This document shows positions 1-8,571 of a DNA stretch of 54,169 nucleotides, piece after piece. This DNA is from Pseudomonas fluorescens (GTDB lineage: Bacteria; Pseudomonadota; Gammaproteobacteria; Pseudomonadales; Pseudomonadaceae). Numbering within the stretch: the first letter of the stretch is position 1; every line of letters starts with the position of its first letter. The notes below the pieces were generated by a model that was given only the letters and a program-made list of their open reading frames with translations, had not been told where the DNA came from and did not search any database. Location: NCBI RefSeq assembly GCF_902497875.1, contig NZ_CABVHY010000023.1, positions 71,198 through 125,366 of the forward strand. The letters run 5' to 3'. The position numbers were made by a program, and so were the translations under genes.

Positions 1-527
1 GCAAAGCCCCGGTCCGCAATGAACACATCGCCCTGTTGCACCGAAAACTGTGCCAGCGATTCGCCTGTTTTGGACGGCGTCACTTGCACTTCGCAACAAC
101 GCAGCGTTCTGACGTCCATCGTGTAATGCAGTCGCCATGTCGATGTGGCCGCTCCCGGCTCTGCCACGACACTGCCGTCAGCGGCAAGCAATCTGCGCCC
201 CTGCAGCGCCGGACATTTCATCGCCACGGTCGGTGCCTGCTGGATCAACTGTTCAGTGATCCAGCCCAGCCATGCACCCGATTTATTGATCCGTTTGAGC
301 AGGCCAACGTCCGATAGCTCCACCCAGTCCCCAGCGCGCGCGCGTTCCACCGTTTCGACCATCGAGCAATCAGCGCTCAGATACATCAATAACGTGCGCA
401 ATAAACTCTCCGGGCCGCTGAAGCGGCGACCGAACTTCAGCGCTCCCAGCTCTTTTGCCTTGGCTTCCCATCCCTGCGGCAATAGCGCCAACAGCTTCGG
501 CCAATCTTCATCCAGTCTTTGTGTCAC
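1..527 (-). CDS. IS4-family transposase, N-terminal part (cut by window edge)
   Basis: The reverse strand reads without a stop from a GTG at 527 to the window edge (175 codons). It gives an N-terminal helical DNA-binding region (GRRFSGPESLLRTLLMYL) followed by AADGSVV near residue 125 and ADRGF at the truncated end. These match the first and second DDE acidic motifs of IS4-family transposases, where the catalytic Asp residues sit in a DGS/DGT motif and in the DRGF motif. The third motif (YREKK region) lies outside the window, so an intact copy cannot be confirmed. The GTG start is the most upstream plausible start but lacks a strong ribosome site. Forward-strand frames over this stretch are shadows. 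Confidence 0.8.
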   Translation of the reverse strand, partial: MTQRLDEDWPKLLALLPQGWEAKAKELGALKFGRRFSGPESLLRTLLMYLSADCSMVETVERARAGDWVELSDVGLLKRINKSGAWLGWITEQLIQQAPTVAMKCPALQGRRLLAADGSVVAEPGAATSTWRLHYTMDVRTLRCCEVQVTPSKTGESLAQFSVQQGDVFIADRGF

Positions 528-597
528 GCTTGCTTTCCCTGCTGCTCACTTTGCTTGGTGAATCAGATTCTACTATCTCTTGAGATTTGGTTAGCGC

Positions 598-745
598 CTA
601 TGGGGCTTGCCCCCGCCGGCCGGTCCGCGCTCGGGCGCAGCAGTCGTAAAACCTGAGAATGCGGTGTGTCTGACACAACGGGATTGCAGATTTTAGGGCC
701 GCTTCGCGACCCAACGGGAGCAAGCTCCCTCGCCACAAGTGTTCG
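598..745. repeat. Dispersed Pseudomonas intergenic repeat
   Basis: The 220 bases between the transposase and the AbrB gene hold no gene. They contain the string TGGGGCTTGCCCCCG, a GCTCGGGCGCAGCAG segment, and GGGCCGCTTCGCGACCCAA followed by GGGAGCAAGCTCCCTCGCC. The last two are imperfect palindromes of the REP kind that recur between genes in P. fluorescens-group genomes. Recognition is from memory of such repeats; copy number cannot be tested in one window. Confidence 0.55.
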
Positions 746-747
746 CC

Positions 748-1788
748 TCAGGTCTTCTCCGGCAATCTTTCCCAATACCTGTACAACGGTTCCGCCAGAA
801 ACAACACAAACAGCAATCGCATCACCTGCATCGCCGTTACCAGCGGCACCGACAGTTGCAGGGTTTCGGCGGTCAGGCTCATTTCAGCAATGCCGCCGGG
901 CATCATGCCCAGGGTCAGCGAGCGTAGATCCAGCTGAGTCAGGGCACTCAGACCGAACGCCGCCAGGGCCGCGATCAGCATGGTCAATGCCGTGCCGATC
1001 AAGGTCCGACCCATGAACGATGGCGCGCGACGGAAAAACTGCCGATTGAAGTGACAGCCCAGGCCACTGCCGATCAGCCACTGGCCGATCTGGCTGCCAC
1101 CATTGGGCAAGCCGATATGCAGGTCCCAACCAATGCTCACCGCCGCACTCACCAGCAGCGGTCCGAACAGCCAGGGGTTGGGTTGCCGAAGACGCTGCCA
1201 GAGCCAGGCGGCCAGGGCACCCGCGGGGAACAGGGTGGCCAGCCATAACCAGTCGACGGTTGCCGGATGCAAAACCGGCGCACCGTCGCCAAGGAAATAC
1301 TTGAACGCTGCCGGCACGCACAGCACCACCACCAGCACCCGCAGGCTCTGCCCCGCCGCAACACGGCTGAGCACCGCGCCATTGCGTGCGCCGAGATTGA
1401 CCATTTCCCCGGAACCGCCGGGCATGCTGGAAAAAAAAGCGGTCGCGCGGTCCTCCCCGCTACGCCGCATCAACCAGACCCCGACCACCGCGGACAGGCT
1501 GGTGACCAGTGCACCGAAGAAGATCAGACCGAAGTGGCGCATGACCTGCTCGATCACCACCGGGGTGAAGTGCAGGCCGATGCCGATGCCGACGATCCAC
1601 TGGCCGCATTTGCGCCCGCCAGGGATTTCCGCCAGTTGCCAGGGTGTCAGGCAGCGCACCAGGATGATCGCCAGCAACGAGCCGACCATCCATGGCAGCG
1701 GCCAGCCGATCTCGCTGGCGAGGTAACCGCCCAGCAGACCGACCAGCGGGGTTCCCCACCAGGCTTTGAAGGGTGTTCGATCAGACAT
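748..1788 (-). CDS. AbrB-family membrane protein (COG3180)
   Basis: This 346-residue polytopic membrane protein has two similar halves, each with a Gly/Pro-rich signature: LPWMVGSLLAIILV near residue 30 and GMMPGGIAEMSLTA near residue 290. A related SMPGGSGEMVNLGA lies near residue 120. The family is often annotated as AbrB duplication or putative ammonia monooxygenase; the biochemical role is not settled and no AbrB-type DNA-binding activity is implied. The gene start overlaps the end of tctA by 8 bases, so it is co-transcribed with the tricarboxylate transporter. The same order (AbrB protein, tctA, tctB, tctC, opdH, tctD, tctE) is known in P. aeruginosa, suggesting an auxiliary role in organic-acid uptake. 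Confidence 0.85.
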   Translation of the reverse strand: MSDRTPFKAWWGTPLVGLLGGYLASEIGWPLPWMVGSLLAIILVRCLTPWQLAEIPGGRKCGQWIVGIGIGLHFTPVVIEQVMRHFGLIFFGALVTSLSAVVGVWLMRRSGEDRATAFFSSMPGGSGEMVNLGARNGAVLSRVAAGQSLRVLVVVLCVPAAFKYFLGDGAPVLHPATVDWLWLATLFPAGALAAWLWQRLRQPNPWLFGPLLVSAAVSIGWDLHIGLPNGGSQIGQWLIGSGLGCHFNRQFFRRAPSFMGRTLIGTALTMLIAALAAFGLSALTQLDLRSLTLGMMPGGIAEMSLTAETLQLSVPLVTAMQVMRLLFVLFLAEPLYRYWERLPEKT

Positions 1789-3295
1789 CGGCGATAGCGC
1801 GCCGGGCGACCGAGCGTTTGCGCCAGATCCGCAGGAGTGGCATCAACAGCATGATCGCCGTCAGCACCCAGACGCCGAAGGTGATTGGACTCGACCAGAG
1901 GATCTCCAGCGCACCATTGGAAATCGACAGCGCCCGACGCAGGTTCTGCTCCATCAGGCCTCCGAGGATGAAGCCCAGCAAGACCGGCGACAATGGGAAG
2001 TCCAGCTTGCGCAAGATGTAACCGAAGATGCCGATACCGATCATCAGGAACAGGTCGAACGTGGTGGCATGGACCGCGTAGACGCCGATGCCGGTAATGA
2101 TTGCGATCACTGGCACCAGTGCCCAGTTCGGCACGGCGAGGATGCGAGTGAAGATACGGATCATCGGAATATTGAGGATCACCAGCATGACGTTGGCGAC
2201 GAACAACGAAGCGATCAGACCCCAGACAATGTCCGGTTGCTGTTGGAACAGCAGCGGGCCCGGGGTGATGTTGTACAGCGACAGCGCGCCGATCATCACC
2301 GCAGTGGTGCCGGAGCCTGGAACGCCGAGGGTCAGCATGGGCACCAATGCGCCGCAGGCAGCACCGCCGATGGCGGTTTCAGGTGCCGCGAGGCCACGCT
2401 TGTCGCCCTGGCCGAACGTGCCGCTGGCGCCGGCGATACGTTTTTCGGTCATGTAGGCCACGGCACTGGCCAGGGTCGCGCCGGCACCCGGCAACACCCC
2501 CATGATGAAGCCCAGAACGCCGCAACGGATGTTCACCGTAAACACCGACGCCGCTTCCTTGAAGTTGAACATCATCCGGCCGGTGGCTTTCACCGCTTCC
2601 TGGCCGCGATGGGTTTTTTCCAGCAACAGCAGGATTTCGCTGATGGAGAACAAGCCCAGTACCAGCACCACGAACTGAATGCCGTCGGTGAGGTGGATGT
2701 TATCTCCGGTGAAACGGTAGACGCCGCTGTTGGCATCGATTCCGACACTGGACAGAAACAAGCCGATCAGCGCGGCGATGAAGGTCTTCAGCGGACGGTC
2801 ACCGGCCATGCCGCCGAGGCAGACAATGGCGAAGACCATCAGCACGAAGTATTCCGCCGGGCCGAAGGCAATCGCCCATTTCGCCAGTAGCGGCGCGAAC
2901 AGCACCATGCCGCAGGTGGCGATAAAGGCGCCGATGAACGAACTCCAGGCCGACAACGACAGTGCAACGCCGGCAAGCCCCTGGCGAGCCATCGGGTAAC
3001 CGTCCAGGGTGGTCATCACGGTGGAGGCTTCGCCTGGAATGTTCAGCAGGATCGAGCTGATCCGGCCACCGTATTCGCAACCCAGGTACACCGCCGCCAG
3101 GAGGATCAGAGCTGACTCCGGTGGCAGGCCAAGGGCGAAGGCGATCGGGATCAATAATGCCACGCCGTTGATCGGGCCCAGGCCCGGCAGCAGGCCGACC
3201 ACGGTGCCGATCAGGGTGCCGCACAGCGCGGTCACAAGGTTGTACGGTGTCAGTGCAACGCCGAAGCCCTGGCCGAGATAATTCAGGGTATCCAT
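1781..3295 (-). CDS. tctA: Tripartite tricarboxylate transporter, large membrane subunit TctA
   Basis: A 504-residue hydrophobic protein with about a dozen membrane segments, the usual length for TctA. It shows the family signatures GLLPGLGPINGVALLIP near residue 38, PGEASTVMTTLDGYPMA near residue 88 and GVLPGAGATLASAVAY near residue 265. TctA is the main channel subunit of the tripartite tricarboxylate transporter. It imports citrate-like acids delivered by the periplasmic TctC, with TctB as the small membrane subunit. The gene follows tctB by one base and overlaps the AbrB-type gene downstream, so all are one transcript. Confidence 0.95.
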   Translation of the reverse strand: MDTLNYLGQGFGVALTPYNLVTALCGTLIGTVVGLLPGLGPINGVALLIPIAFALGLPPESALILLAAVYLGCEYGGRISSILLNIPGEASTVMTTLDGYPMARQGLAGVALSLSAWSSFIGAFIATCGMVLFAPLLAKWAIAFGPAEYFVLMVFAIVCLGGMAGDRPLKTFIAALIGLFLSSVGIDANSGVYRFTGDNIHLTDGIQFVVLVLGLFSISEILLLLEKTHRGQEAVKATGRMMFNFKEAASVFTVNIRCGVLGFIMGVLPGAGATLASAVAYMTEKRIAGASGTFGQGDKRGLAAPETAIGGAACGALVPMLTLGVPGSGTTAVMIGALSLYNITPGPLLFQQQPDIVWGLIASLFVANVMLVILNIPMIRIFTRILAVPNWALVPVIAIITGIGVYAVHATTFDLFLMIGIGIFGYILRKLDFPLSPVLLGFILGGLMEQNLRRALSISNGALEILWSSPITFGVWVLTAIMLLMPLLRIWRKRSVARRAIADV

Positions 3296-3296
3296 A

Positions 3297-3755
3297 TCAA
3301 TTCTCCAGAACGTCGAGCAGGCCCAAAGGCAGTGGCACGTCCATCACGCGGTCGAACAGCAGGTACAAACCGATACTCATCAGGCTGATGATCACCACGC
3401 TGGGCAACCAGCGACCGCCGTACAGACGCGCCATCGGAATGCCGATCAGGATGCTGGAAATGATGAACCCGAGGGGTTCGAAAGTCCCGGCGAACACCAG
3501 CAACAGCACCACACAGATACCGATCTTGGTCAGGGTTTCACGGTCCAGTTGCGGATCGTCTTCACTGTGCACAATGGGGGCCGGGCGAAAGATCATGTAC
3601 AGCAGGCCCGACCCCATCAGGCCGAGCATCAGCAGGGGAAAGGCCCGAGGGCCGACCGGTTCGTAGGAAAATGCCGCCTGATACGGCCACGCCATCAGCG
3701 CCAGGCCAATGCAGGCCAGTAGCAGCACCGAAGCGAAAATGCGTTGTAAGAGCAT
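3297..3755 (-). CDS. tctB: Tripartite tricarboxylate transporter, small membrane subunit TctB
   Basis: A 152-residue protein with four hydrophobic stretches: residues 5-25, 38-58, 80-102 and 108-140. This matches the four-helix TctB family, including the typical GPRAFPLLMLGLMGSGLL motif. It is the small membrane partner of TctA. A short gap of 55 bases separates it from tctC and one base from tctA. An AGGAG ribosome site precedes the ATG. Confidence 0.92.
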   Translation of the reverse strand: MLLQRIFASVLLLACIGLALMAWPYQAAFSYEPVGPRAFPLLMLGLMGSGLLYMIFRPAPIVHSEDDPQLDRETLTKIGICVVLLLVFAGTFEPLGFIISSILIGIPMARLYGGRWLPSVVIISLMSIGLYLLFDRVMDVPLPLGLLDVLEN

Positions 3756-3810
3756 GGGGAACTCCTGGGCCGCGCCCCTGATGAGGGGCGCAACCGCTAG
3801 ACAGTGGCGA

Positions 3811-4788
3811 TCACTGGATCAGGCCGAACTCTTTGGCCAGCACTTTGTAGTCGGCGACCTGTTTCTTGACGTAGGTGTCCAGTTCCGGGCCGGTCATGGC
3901 GAACGGGAACAGTTCACGCTGATCGCGCAGCTTGGCGAAGTCTTCCGAGGCCAGCAGTTTGTCGAAGGCGTCTTTCCACCAGGCGTAGTCTTCGTCGCTG
4001 ACCTTTGGCCCCAGGTAGAAACCACGCACCACCGGCCAGACGATGTCGTAGCCCTGTTCCCTGGCGGTCGGGATGTCTTTCATTTCCGGCTCGTCCAGAC
4101 GCTTGTCGGAGAACACTGCGAGCAGGCGCATGTCACCGCTCTGGATGTGCGGCATGGAGTCGGAGATGTCGGTACTGCCGACCTGGATGTGGCCGCCAAG
4201 CAGGGCGGTGGCGATTTCACCGCCGCCTTCGAGGGCGACATAGCGCAGGTCGCGCGGGTTGATCCCGGCGGCCTTGGCGATCAGCGCGGTCTGCATCCAG
4301 TCCTGGCTGCCGACGGTGCCGCCGGAGCCGATCACCACTTTGCTCGGATCTTTCTTCAACGCCTGGACCAGATCGTCGAGGTTTTTGTAGGGCGAGTCGC
4401 TTTTCACGGCGATGGCGCCATAGCTGGTGCCGACTGCTGCCAGCCAGCGCACGGCGCTCTCATCGAAGCGGCCGAACTTGCCTTGGGCCAGGTTCAGCAG
4501 CGAACCGCTGGACCAGGCCACCAGGGTGCCGGCATCGGCCGGACGCTGAGCGACCACCGCGTTGTAAGCCACCGCACCGACTCCGCCGGGCATGTAGGTC
4601 ACGCGCATCGGTTTGCTCAGCAGTTTTTCGTTGACCAGCGCGCTTTGCACCAGTTTGCAGGTCAGGTCGAAACCGCCGCCCGGCGAGGCCGGGGCGATGC
4701 ATTCCGGGCGCTTTGGCTCGGCAAGTAATTGGCCGGCAAACAGTAGGCAGCTGGCGGCTAGAGCAACTTTACGCAGTGATAAATTCAT
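3811..4788 (-). CDS. tctC: Tricarboxylate-binding periplasmic protein TctC
   Basis: A 325-residue Bug-family (tripartite tricarboxylate transporter receptor) protein. The N-terminus MNLSLRKVALAASCLLFAG is a clear signal peptide with cleavage expected after LLAE or so. The family substrate loop is visible as PASPGGGFDLTC near residue 32. I start it at the ATG at 4788 because GGAG lies 8 bases upstream; the longer frame begins inside a REP-like sequence. TctC captures citrate in the periplasm and hands it to TctAB. In the related two-component system of enteric bacteria the ligand-loaded TctC also influences TctE signalling; whether it does here is not shown. Confidence 0.93.
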   Translation of the reverse strand: MNLSLRKVALAASCLLFAGQLLAEPKRPECIAPASPGGGFDLTCKLVQSALVNEKLLSKPMRVTYMPGGVGAVAYNAVVAQRPADAGTLVAWSSGSLLNLAQGKFGRFDESAVRWLAAVGTSYGAIAVKSDSPYKNLDDLVQALKKDPSKVVIGSGGTVGSQDWMQTALIAKAAGINPRDLRYVALEGGGEIATALLGGHIQVGSTDISDSMPHIQSGDMRLLAVFSDKRLDEPEMKDIPTAREQGYDIVWPVVRGFYLGPKVSDEDYAWWKDAFDKLLASEDFAKLRDQRELFPFAMTGPELDTYVKKQVADYKVLAKEFGLIQ

Positions 4789-4805
4789 TGTGGTCTCCAG
4801 AGAAA

Positions 4806-4813
4806 TTTTTGTT
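4806..4813 (-). promoter_or_regulatory. Candidate Hfq/Crc CA-motif upstream of tctC
   Basis: On the coding strand the tctC leader reads AAAACAAAAA about 10 bases before the GGAG ribosome site, and contains AACAAAAA, which fits the AANAANAA motif. In Pseudomonas such motifs near translation starts are bound by Hfq with Crc to repress uptake of less-preferred carbon sources. The assignment is by motif only. Confidence 0.45.
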
Positions 4814-4819
4814 TTGGTT

Positions 4820-4843
4820 GGAGCTGCCGCAGGCTGCGATCTT
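4820..4843. repeat. Single REP-like palindrome
   Basis: The sequence GGAGCTGCCGCAGGCTGCGA with its flank lies between opdH and tctC. The same core occurs as an inverted pair at 20376-20482, and as a partial copy near 17401. It is a common Pseudomonas REP type and may stabilise or partly terminate the opdH transcript. Confidence 0.6.
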
Positions 4844-4865
4844 CTGCCCTTGGCGATCGAATCAA

Positions 4866-6158
4866 TTACCAAAGGGCAACGCTATAGCTGACCAGCAAAC
4901 GCACTTCATCCGCGTCGCGGGCCGAGTAGTTGGAGCGGTAGGTGGCATTGCGCAGGCGCACCGCAACGTCCTTGAGGGTGCCGCTTTGCACGACATATTT
5001 GATCTCGCTGTTACGCTCCCACTCTTTGCCCGAGTCACCGTTTTTCAGCTTGATGTTGTCACCGCTGATGTAACGGCTCATGAAACTCAGACCGGGAATG
5101 CCGAGCTTGACGAAGTCATAATCGTAACGGGCTTGCCAGGAGCGTTCTTCGGCTTCGGCGAAGTCGTTGATCTGCACGAAGTTGACCAGGTACGGATCGC
5201 TGCCATCGACATAGGGGAAGGCGCTGTCGCCGGACATGTGCTGATAACCGGCGCTGAGTTTATGCCCGTTCAAGGCATAACTGACCAGGCCGTTAAGGGA
5301 TTTGTTGTCGATGTTGCCGCCACGGGCCGCGCCCTGGTCGTCACTGATGGCCAGGCGCAGGTCGGTGGCGAACGTACCGGGACCGAAGGGTTGCGAGGCG
5401 ACGACGCCAAGGAAATGCTGGTTATAGACGTCATCGAGTTGGGCATAGTGGTAGCTGCCGGTGATCTTGTCGGTGAACGTGTAATCCAGGCCGCCGAAAT
5501 CGAAATGCTCGCCGGTCGCACCGGATACGAAGCGGCCGTTCTTGTTGTTGAGGGCGATCTCCTCGTAATTGCTGTCATCGCGATCCTTGGCCTTGTTCAG
5601 ACGCCCGCCGGTAAAGGTCAGGTTCTTGAATTCTTTGGAGGTCAGCAGACCGCCCTCGAAGGTCTGCGGCAGGATGCGCCCATCGTTGGCCTTGAGGATC
5701 GGCAACTCCGGGATCAGGCTGCCGATCTTCAGCTCGGTGGCGGAGATCTTCACCTTGCCGGTCAGGCCGAGCTTGGAGTACTCGTCGGCGGCACGCCCGT
5801 CATCGTGGGTCGGCAACAGGCCGGTGCCGGTGCGGTCGGGGCTGGAGTCGAGCTTGACGCCGAGCATGCCCAGCGCGTCGACGCCGAAGCCTACAGCCCC
5901 CTCGGTGTAACCCGATTGCAGGTTGAGCATGAAGCCCTGGGCCCATTCGTCACGTTTGGATTGCTGGGCGCTGGTGCCATCGCGAAAATCGCGGTTGAAA
6001 TACATGTTGCGGGTTTCCAGCGTGGCGCTACTGTCTTCGAAGAAGGCGGCGTGGCTGAGCGGCGAAAAGCTCGCGAGGGCGGTGGCGCTGGCAAGGGCGG
6101 TCTGGCTGAGGCGGGATAAGCGGGCAGGCGGGCGAGCCTGTGGCTGCATGGACAGCAT
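4866..6158 (-). CDS. opdH: OprD-family outer-membrane porin, tricarboxylate-specific (OpdH)
   Basis: A 430-residue OprD-family porin. A signal peptide ends near SPLSHA, followed by the family N-terminus FFEDSSATLETRNMYFNRDF. The C-terminus LLVSYSVALW is the aromatic-ended beta-barrel insertion signal. Alternating strands such as WQARYDYDFVKLGIPGLSFM fill the middle. The ATG at 6158 is chosen because GGAG lies 9 bases upstream; an in-frame ATG three codons later is possible. Specific assignment as OpdH (cis-aconitate and citrate uptake) rests on its place directly upstream of tctCBA and opposite tctDE, the same arrangement as in P. aeruginosa. Expression probably depends on phosphorylated TctD and on Hfq/Crc acting at its leader. 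Confidence 0.92.
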   Translation of the reverse strand: MLSMQPQARPPARLSRLSQTALASATALASFSPLSHAAFFEDSSATLETRNMYFNRDFRDGTSAQQSKRDEWAQGFMLNLQSGYTEGAVGFGVDALGMLGVKLDSSPDRTGTGLLPTHDDGRAADEYSKLGLTGKVKISATELKIGSLIPELPILKANDGRILPQTFEGGLLTSKEFKNLTFTGGRLNKAKDRDDSNYEEIALNNKNGRFVSGATGEHFDFGGLDYTFTDKITGSYHYAQLDDVYNQHFLGVVASQPFGPGTFATDLRLAISDDQGAARGGNIDNKSLNGLVSYALNGHKLSAGYQHMSGDSAFPYVDGSDPYLVNFVQINDFAEAEERSWQARYDYDFVKLGIPGLSFMSRYISGDNIKLKNGDSGKEWERNSEIKYVVQSGTLKDVAVRLRNATYRSNYSARDADEVRLLVSYSVALW

Positions 6159-6171
6159 GGTGAAATACTCC

Positions 6172-6186
6172 GTTATTGTTCTTATT
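6172..6186 (-). promoter_or_regulatory. Hfq/Crc-type AAN-repeat directly before the opdH Shine-Dalgarno
   Basis: The opdH leader reads AAT AAG AAC AAT AAC and then GGAG: five consecutive AAN triplets abutting the ribosome site. The distal face of Hfq binds A-R-N triplets, and in Pseudomonas it acts with Crc at AANAANAA motifs. This is an unusually good match in a gene for uptake of an organic acid. Confidence 0.65.
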
Positions 6187-6271
6187 GGCGAAAACGCTTC
6201 GAGGCGTTTTTCGGTCACTACCCTTCAAATGGTCACGGCAGTCGAAACTGTCCGTAGCTGGACTCTAACGG

Positions 6272-6293
6272 GCCAACCTTTCGCTAACCTTTC
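6272..6293. promoter_or_regulatory. Tandem 11-mer direct repeat, candidate TctD box
   Basis: Two adjoining 11-mers, GCCAACCTTTC (6272-6282) and GCTAACCTTTC (6283-6293), differ by one base. They sit in the divergent opdH/tctD gap. OmpR-family regulators such as TctD bind tandem direct repeats with 10-11 bp periodicity, so this is the best candidate binding site. A small hairpin, AAAACGC-TTCGAG-GCGTTTT, lies at 6191-6210 in the opdH leader. Confidence 0.5.
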
Positions 6294-6392
6294 AACAGAC
6301 TTTGAATATTTCCAGGCTTCACAGCGACGGATGCGGCTGTAAACTCCGCGCCAAAGAGTGGCGTCGTCCATCCCTGAACGAGGTACAAATCC

Positions 6393-7064
6393 ATGCGTGT
6401 TCTTCTCGTCGAAGACCATCTGCAGCTGGCCGAAAGTGTCGCCCAGGCGCTGAAAAGCACCGGCCTGACCGTCGATGTGCTGCACGATGGGGTGGCCGCC
6501 GACCTGGCCCTGAGCAGCGAGGAATACGCGGTGGTTATCCTCGACGTCGGCTTGCCGCGCATGGATGGTTTCGAGGTGCTGGCGCGATTGCGCGGGCGCG
6601 GGAAAAACCTGCCGGTGCTGATGTTGACTGCCCGCAGCGACGTCAAGGATCGGGTCCATGGGCTCAACCTCGGTGCCGACGATTACCTGGCCAAACCCTT
6701 CGAACTCACTGAGCTGGAAGCGCGGGTCAAGGCACTGCTGCGTCGCAGTGTGCTCGGCGGCGAGCGGCAGCAGCGTTGCGGGGGCCTGGTGTATGACCTG
6801 GACACCCGACGCTTCACCCTGGGTGATGACTTGCTCACGCTGACCTCCCGTGAGCAGGCGGTGCTTGAAGCCTTGATCGCCAGGCCCGGTCGGGTGATGA
6901 GCAAAGAGCAACTGGCCTCCCAGGTGTTTGGCCTCGACGAAGAGGCCAGCCCCGATGCGATCGAAATCTACGTCCACCGCCTGCGCAAGAAACTCGATGG
7001 TCAGTCGGTGGCAATCGTCACCTTCAGAGGGCTTGGCTACTTGCTGGAAACCCGCGATGCATAA
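6393..7064 (+). CDS. tctD: Two-component response regulator TctD (OmpR family)
   Basis: A 223-residue OmpR-type regulator. The receiver domain covers residues 1-115, with the acidic pair ED at 7-8, the phospho-acceptor D51 in VVILDVGLP and the conserved Lys in DDYLAKPFEL. A winged-helix DNA-binding domain follows (about 125-220), ending VHRLRKKLDGQSVAIVTFRG. It should activate opdH-tctCBA in response to tricarboxylates sensed by TctE. The gene ends 8 bases inside tctE, which points to translational coupling. Confidence 0.93.
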   Translation: MRVLLVEDHLQLAESVAQALKSTGLTVDVLHDGVAADLALSSEEYAVVILDVGLPRMDGFEVLARLRGRGKNLPVLMLTARSDVKDRVHGLNLGADDYLAKPFELTELEARVKALLRRSVLGGERQQRCGGLVYDLDTRRFTLGDDLLTLTSREQAVLEALIARPGRVMSKEQLASQVFGLDEEASPDAIEIYVHRLRKKLDGQSVAIVTFRGLGYLLETRDA

Positions 7065-8448
7065 GCCCAGCAGTCTGCGTTGGCGATTGCTGTGGAACCT
7101 CGCGCTGCTGCTGGTGGTATTGATGCTGGCCAGTGGTTTGAGCGCTTACTGGAATGGTCGGGAAGCCGCCGACACCGCCTATGACCGAACCTTGCTGGCC
7201 TCGGCGCGAACCATTGCCGCCGGCCTGTCCCAGCGCGACGGCAGCCTCAGCGCCGATGTGCCCTATGTCGCGCTCGACACCTTTGCCTACGACAGCGCCG
7301 GGCGGATTTATTACCAGGTCAACGACATTCACCAGAAGCTGATTTCCGGCTACGAAAACCTGCCCGGGCCGCCGCCCGGTACGCCGCGCACTGATGATTA
7401 TCCGGCGCTGGCGCGTTTTTATAACGCCAAATACCAAGGGCAGAACGTGCGGGTGGTGAGCCTGCTCAAGGCTGTCAGCGAGCCGAATATGAACGGCATG
7501 GCGGAAATTCGTGTGGCGGAGACGGACGAGGCACGGGTCAGTATGGCCCGCAGTCTGGCGGCCGATACCTTACTGCGCCTGGGCATGCTGGCGATCGGCG
7601 CCCTGATGCTGGTGTGGTTTGCGGTCAGCGCGGCGTTGCGGCCGCTGGAGCGCTTGCGCACGGCGGTGGAAGAGCGCCAGCCGGATGATTTACGGCCTCT
7701 GCCGCTGGTGGAGGTGCAACACGAGCTGTGGCCGCTGGTGCGTGCGCTGAACCATTTTACCGAGCGCTTGCGCGGGCAGTTCGAGCGTCAGGCGCAGTTC
7801 ATTGCCGATGCTGCCCATGAGCTGCGCACGCCATTGGCGGCGCTCAAGGCGCGGCTGGAGTTGGGTCTGCGCGCGACGGAACCCGGGACCTGGCGCAGCA
7901 CACTGGAAAGCGCCGCCCAGGGCACCGACCGGCTGACTAATCTGGCCAACCAATTACTCTCGCTGGCCCGAATCGAAAACGGTGCCCGGGCGATTGCCGA
8001 AGGCGGCGCGCAATTGCTCGACCTCAGCCAATTGGCCCGTGAATTGGGGATGGCGATGGCGCCGCTGGCTCACGCCCGTGGCGTTGCCTTGGCGCTCGAG
8101 GCGGATGAACCGGTGTGGTTGCGGGGCGAGCCGACCTTGCTCAATGAGCTCTTGAGCAACCTGGTGGATAACGCCTTGGCCCATACCCCGCCGGGCGGCA
8201 ATGTGATCCTGCGGGTGACAGCCCCGGCGGTGCTCGAGGTCGAAGATGACGGGCCGGGGATTCCTCAGGGGGAGCGTGATCGGGTGTTCGAGCGTTTTTA
8301 CCGAAGCAGCCGGCAGGGTGCGGGTTCAGGCCTGGGCCTGGCGATTGTCGGGGAAATCTGCCGCGCCCATCTGGCACAGATCAGCCTGCACGATGGCGCG
8401 CAGGCAGGGTTGAAGGTGCGGGTGAGTTTTGTTGCAAGGGAGGACTGA
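7057..8448 (+). CDS. tctE: Sensor histidine kinase TctE
   Basis: A 463-residue inner-membrane sensor kinase. The first membrane helix is LWNLALLLVVLMLASGLSA (residues 12-30). A periplasmic sensing region of about 140 residues follows, then a second helix around LGMLAIGALMLVWFAVSAAL. The H-box DAAHELRTPLAALKARL carries the phosphorylated His. N-box (NLVDNALAHT), G1 (DDGPGIP) and G2 (GSGLGLAI) ATP-binding motifs are all present. The start is the ATG at 7057, overlapping tctD. It phosphorylates TctD, probably in response to citrate or a related tricarboxylate. Confidence 0.92.
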   Translation: MHKPSSLRWRLLWNLALLLVVLMLASGLSAYWNGREAADTAYDRTLLASARTIAAGLSQRDGSLSADVPYVALDTFAYDSAGRIYYQVNDIHQKLISGYENLPGPPPGTPRTDDYPALARFYNAKYQGQNVRVVSLLKAVSEPNMNGMAEIRVAETDEARVSMARSLAADTLLRLGMLAIGALMLVWFAVSAALRPLERLRTAVEERQPDDLRPLPLVEVQHELWPLVRALNHFTERLRGQFERQAQFIADAAHELRTPLAALKARLELGLRATEPGTWRSTLESAAQGTDRLTNLANQLLSLARIENGARAIAEGGAQLLDLSQLARELGMAMAPLAHARGVALALEADEPVWLRGEPTLLNELLSNLVDNALAHTPPGGNVILRVTAPAVLEVEDDGPGIPQGERDRVFERFYRSSRQGAGSGLGLAIVGEICRAHLAQISLHDGAQAGLKVRVSFVARED

Positions 8449-8474
8449 GGTTTTACGGTATTAGTGAGGGCCTC

Positions 8475-8539
8475 TTCGCGGGCAAGCCCGCTCCCCACAA
8501 GGATTGTGCAAGACCTGTGGGAGCGGGCTTGCCCGCGAA
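8475..8539. repeat. Inverted REP pair (REPIN-like)
   Basis: Two copies of the Pseudomonas REP core, TTCGCGGGCAAGCCCGCTCC and its reverse complement, are separated by about 25 bases. They lie between the converging tctE and HDOD genes. Such pairs form a long hairpin and can act as bidirectional transcript ends. Confidence 0.8.
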
Positions 8540-8571
8540 ATCGACAGAAGCCTTGATGCAAAAGTCCGGTG

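Noticed and set aside
4713..6119. 468-codon forward frame opposite opdH
   Set aside because: Composition mirrors the porin codons on the other strand; opdH has signal peptide, family motifs and proper C-terminus.
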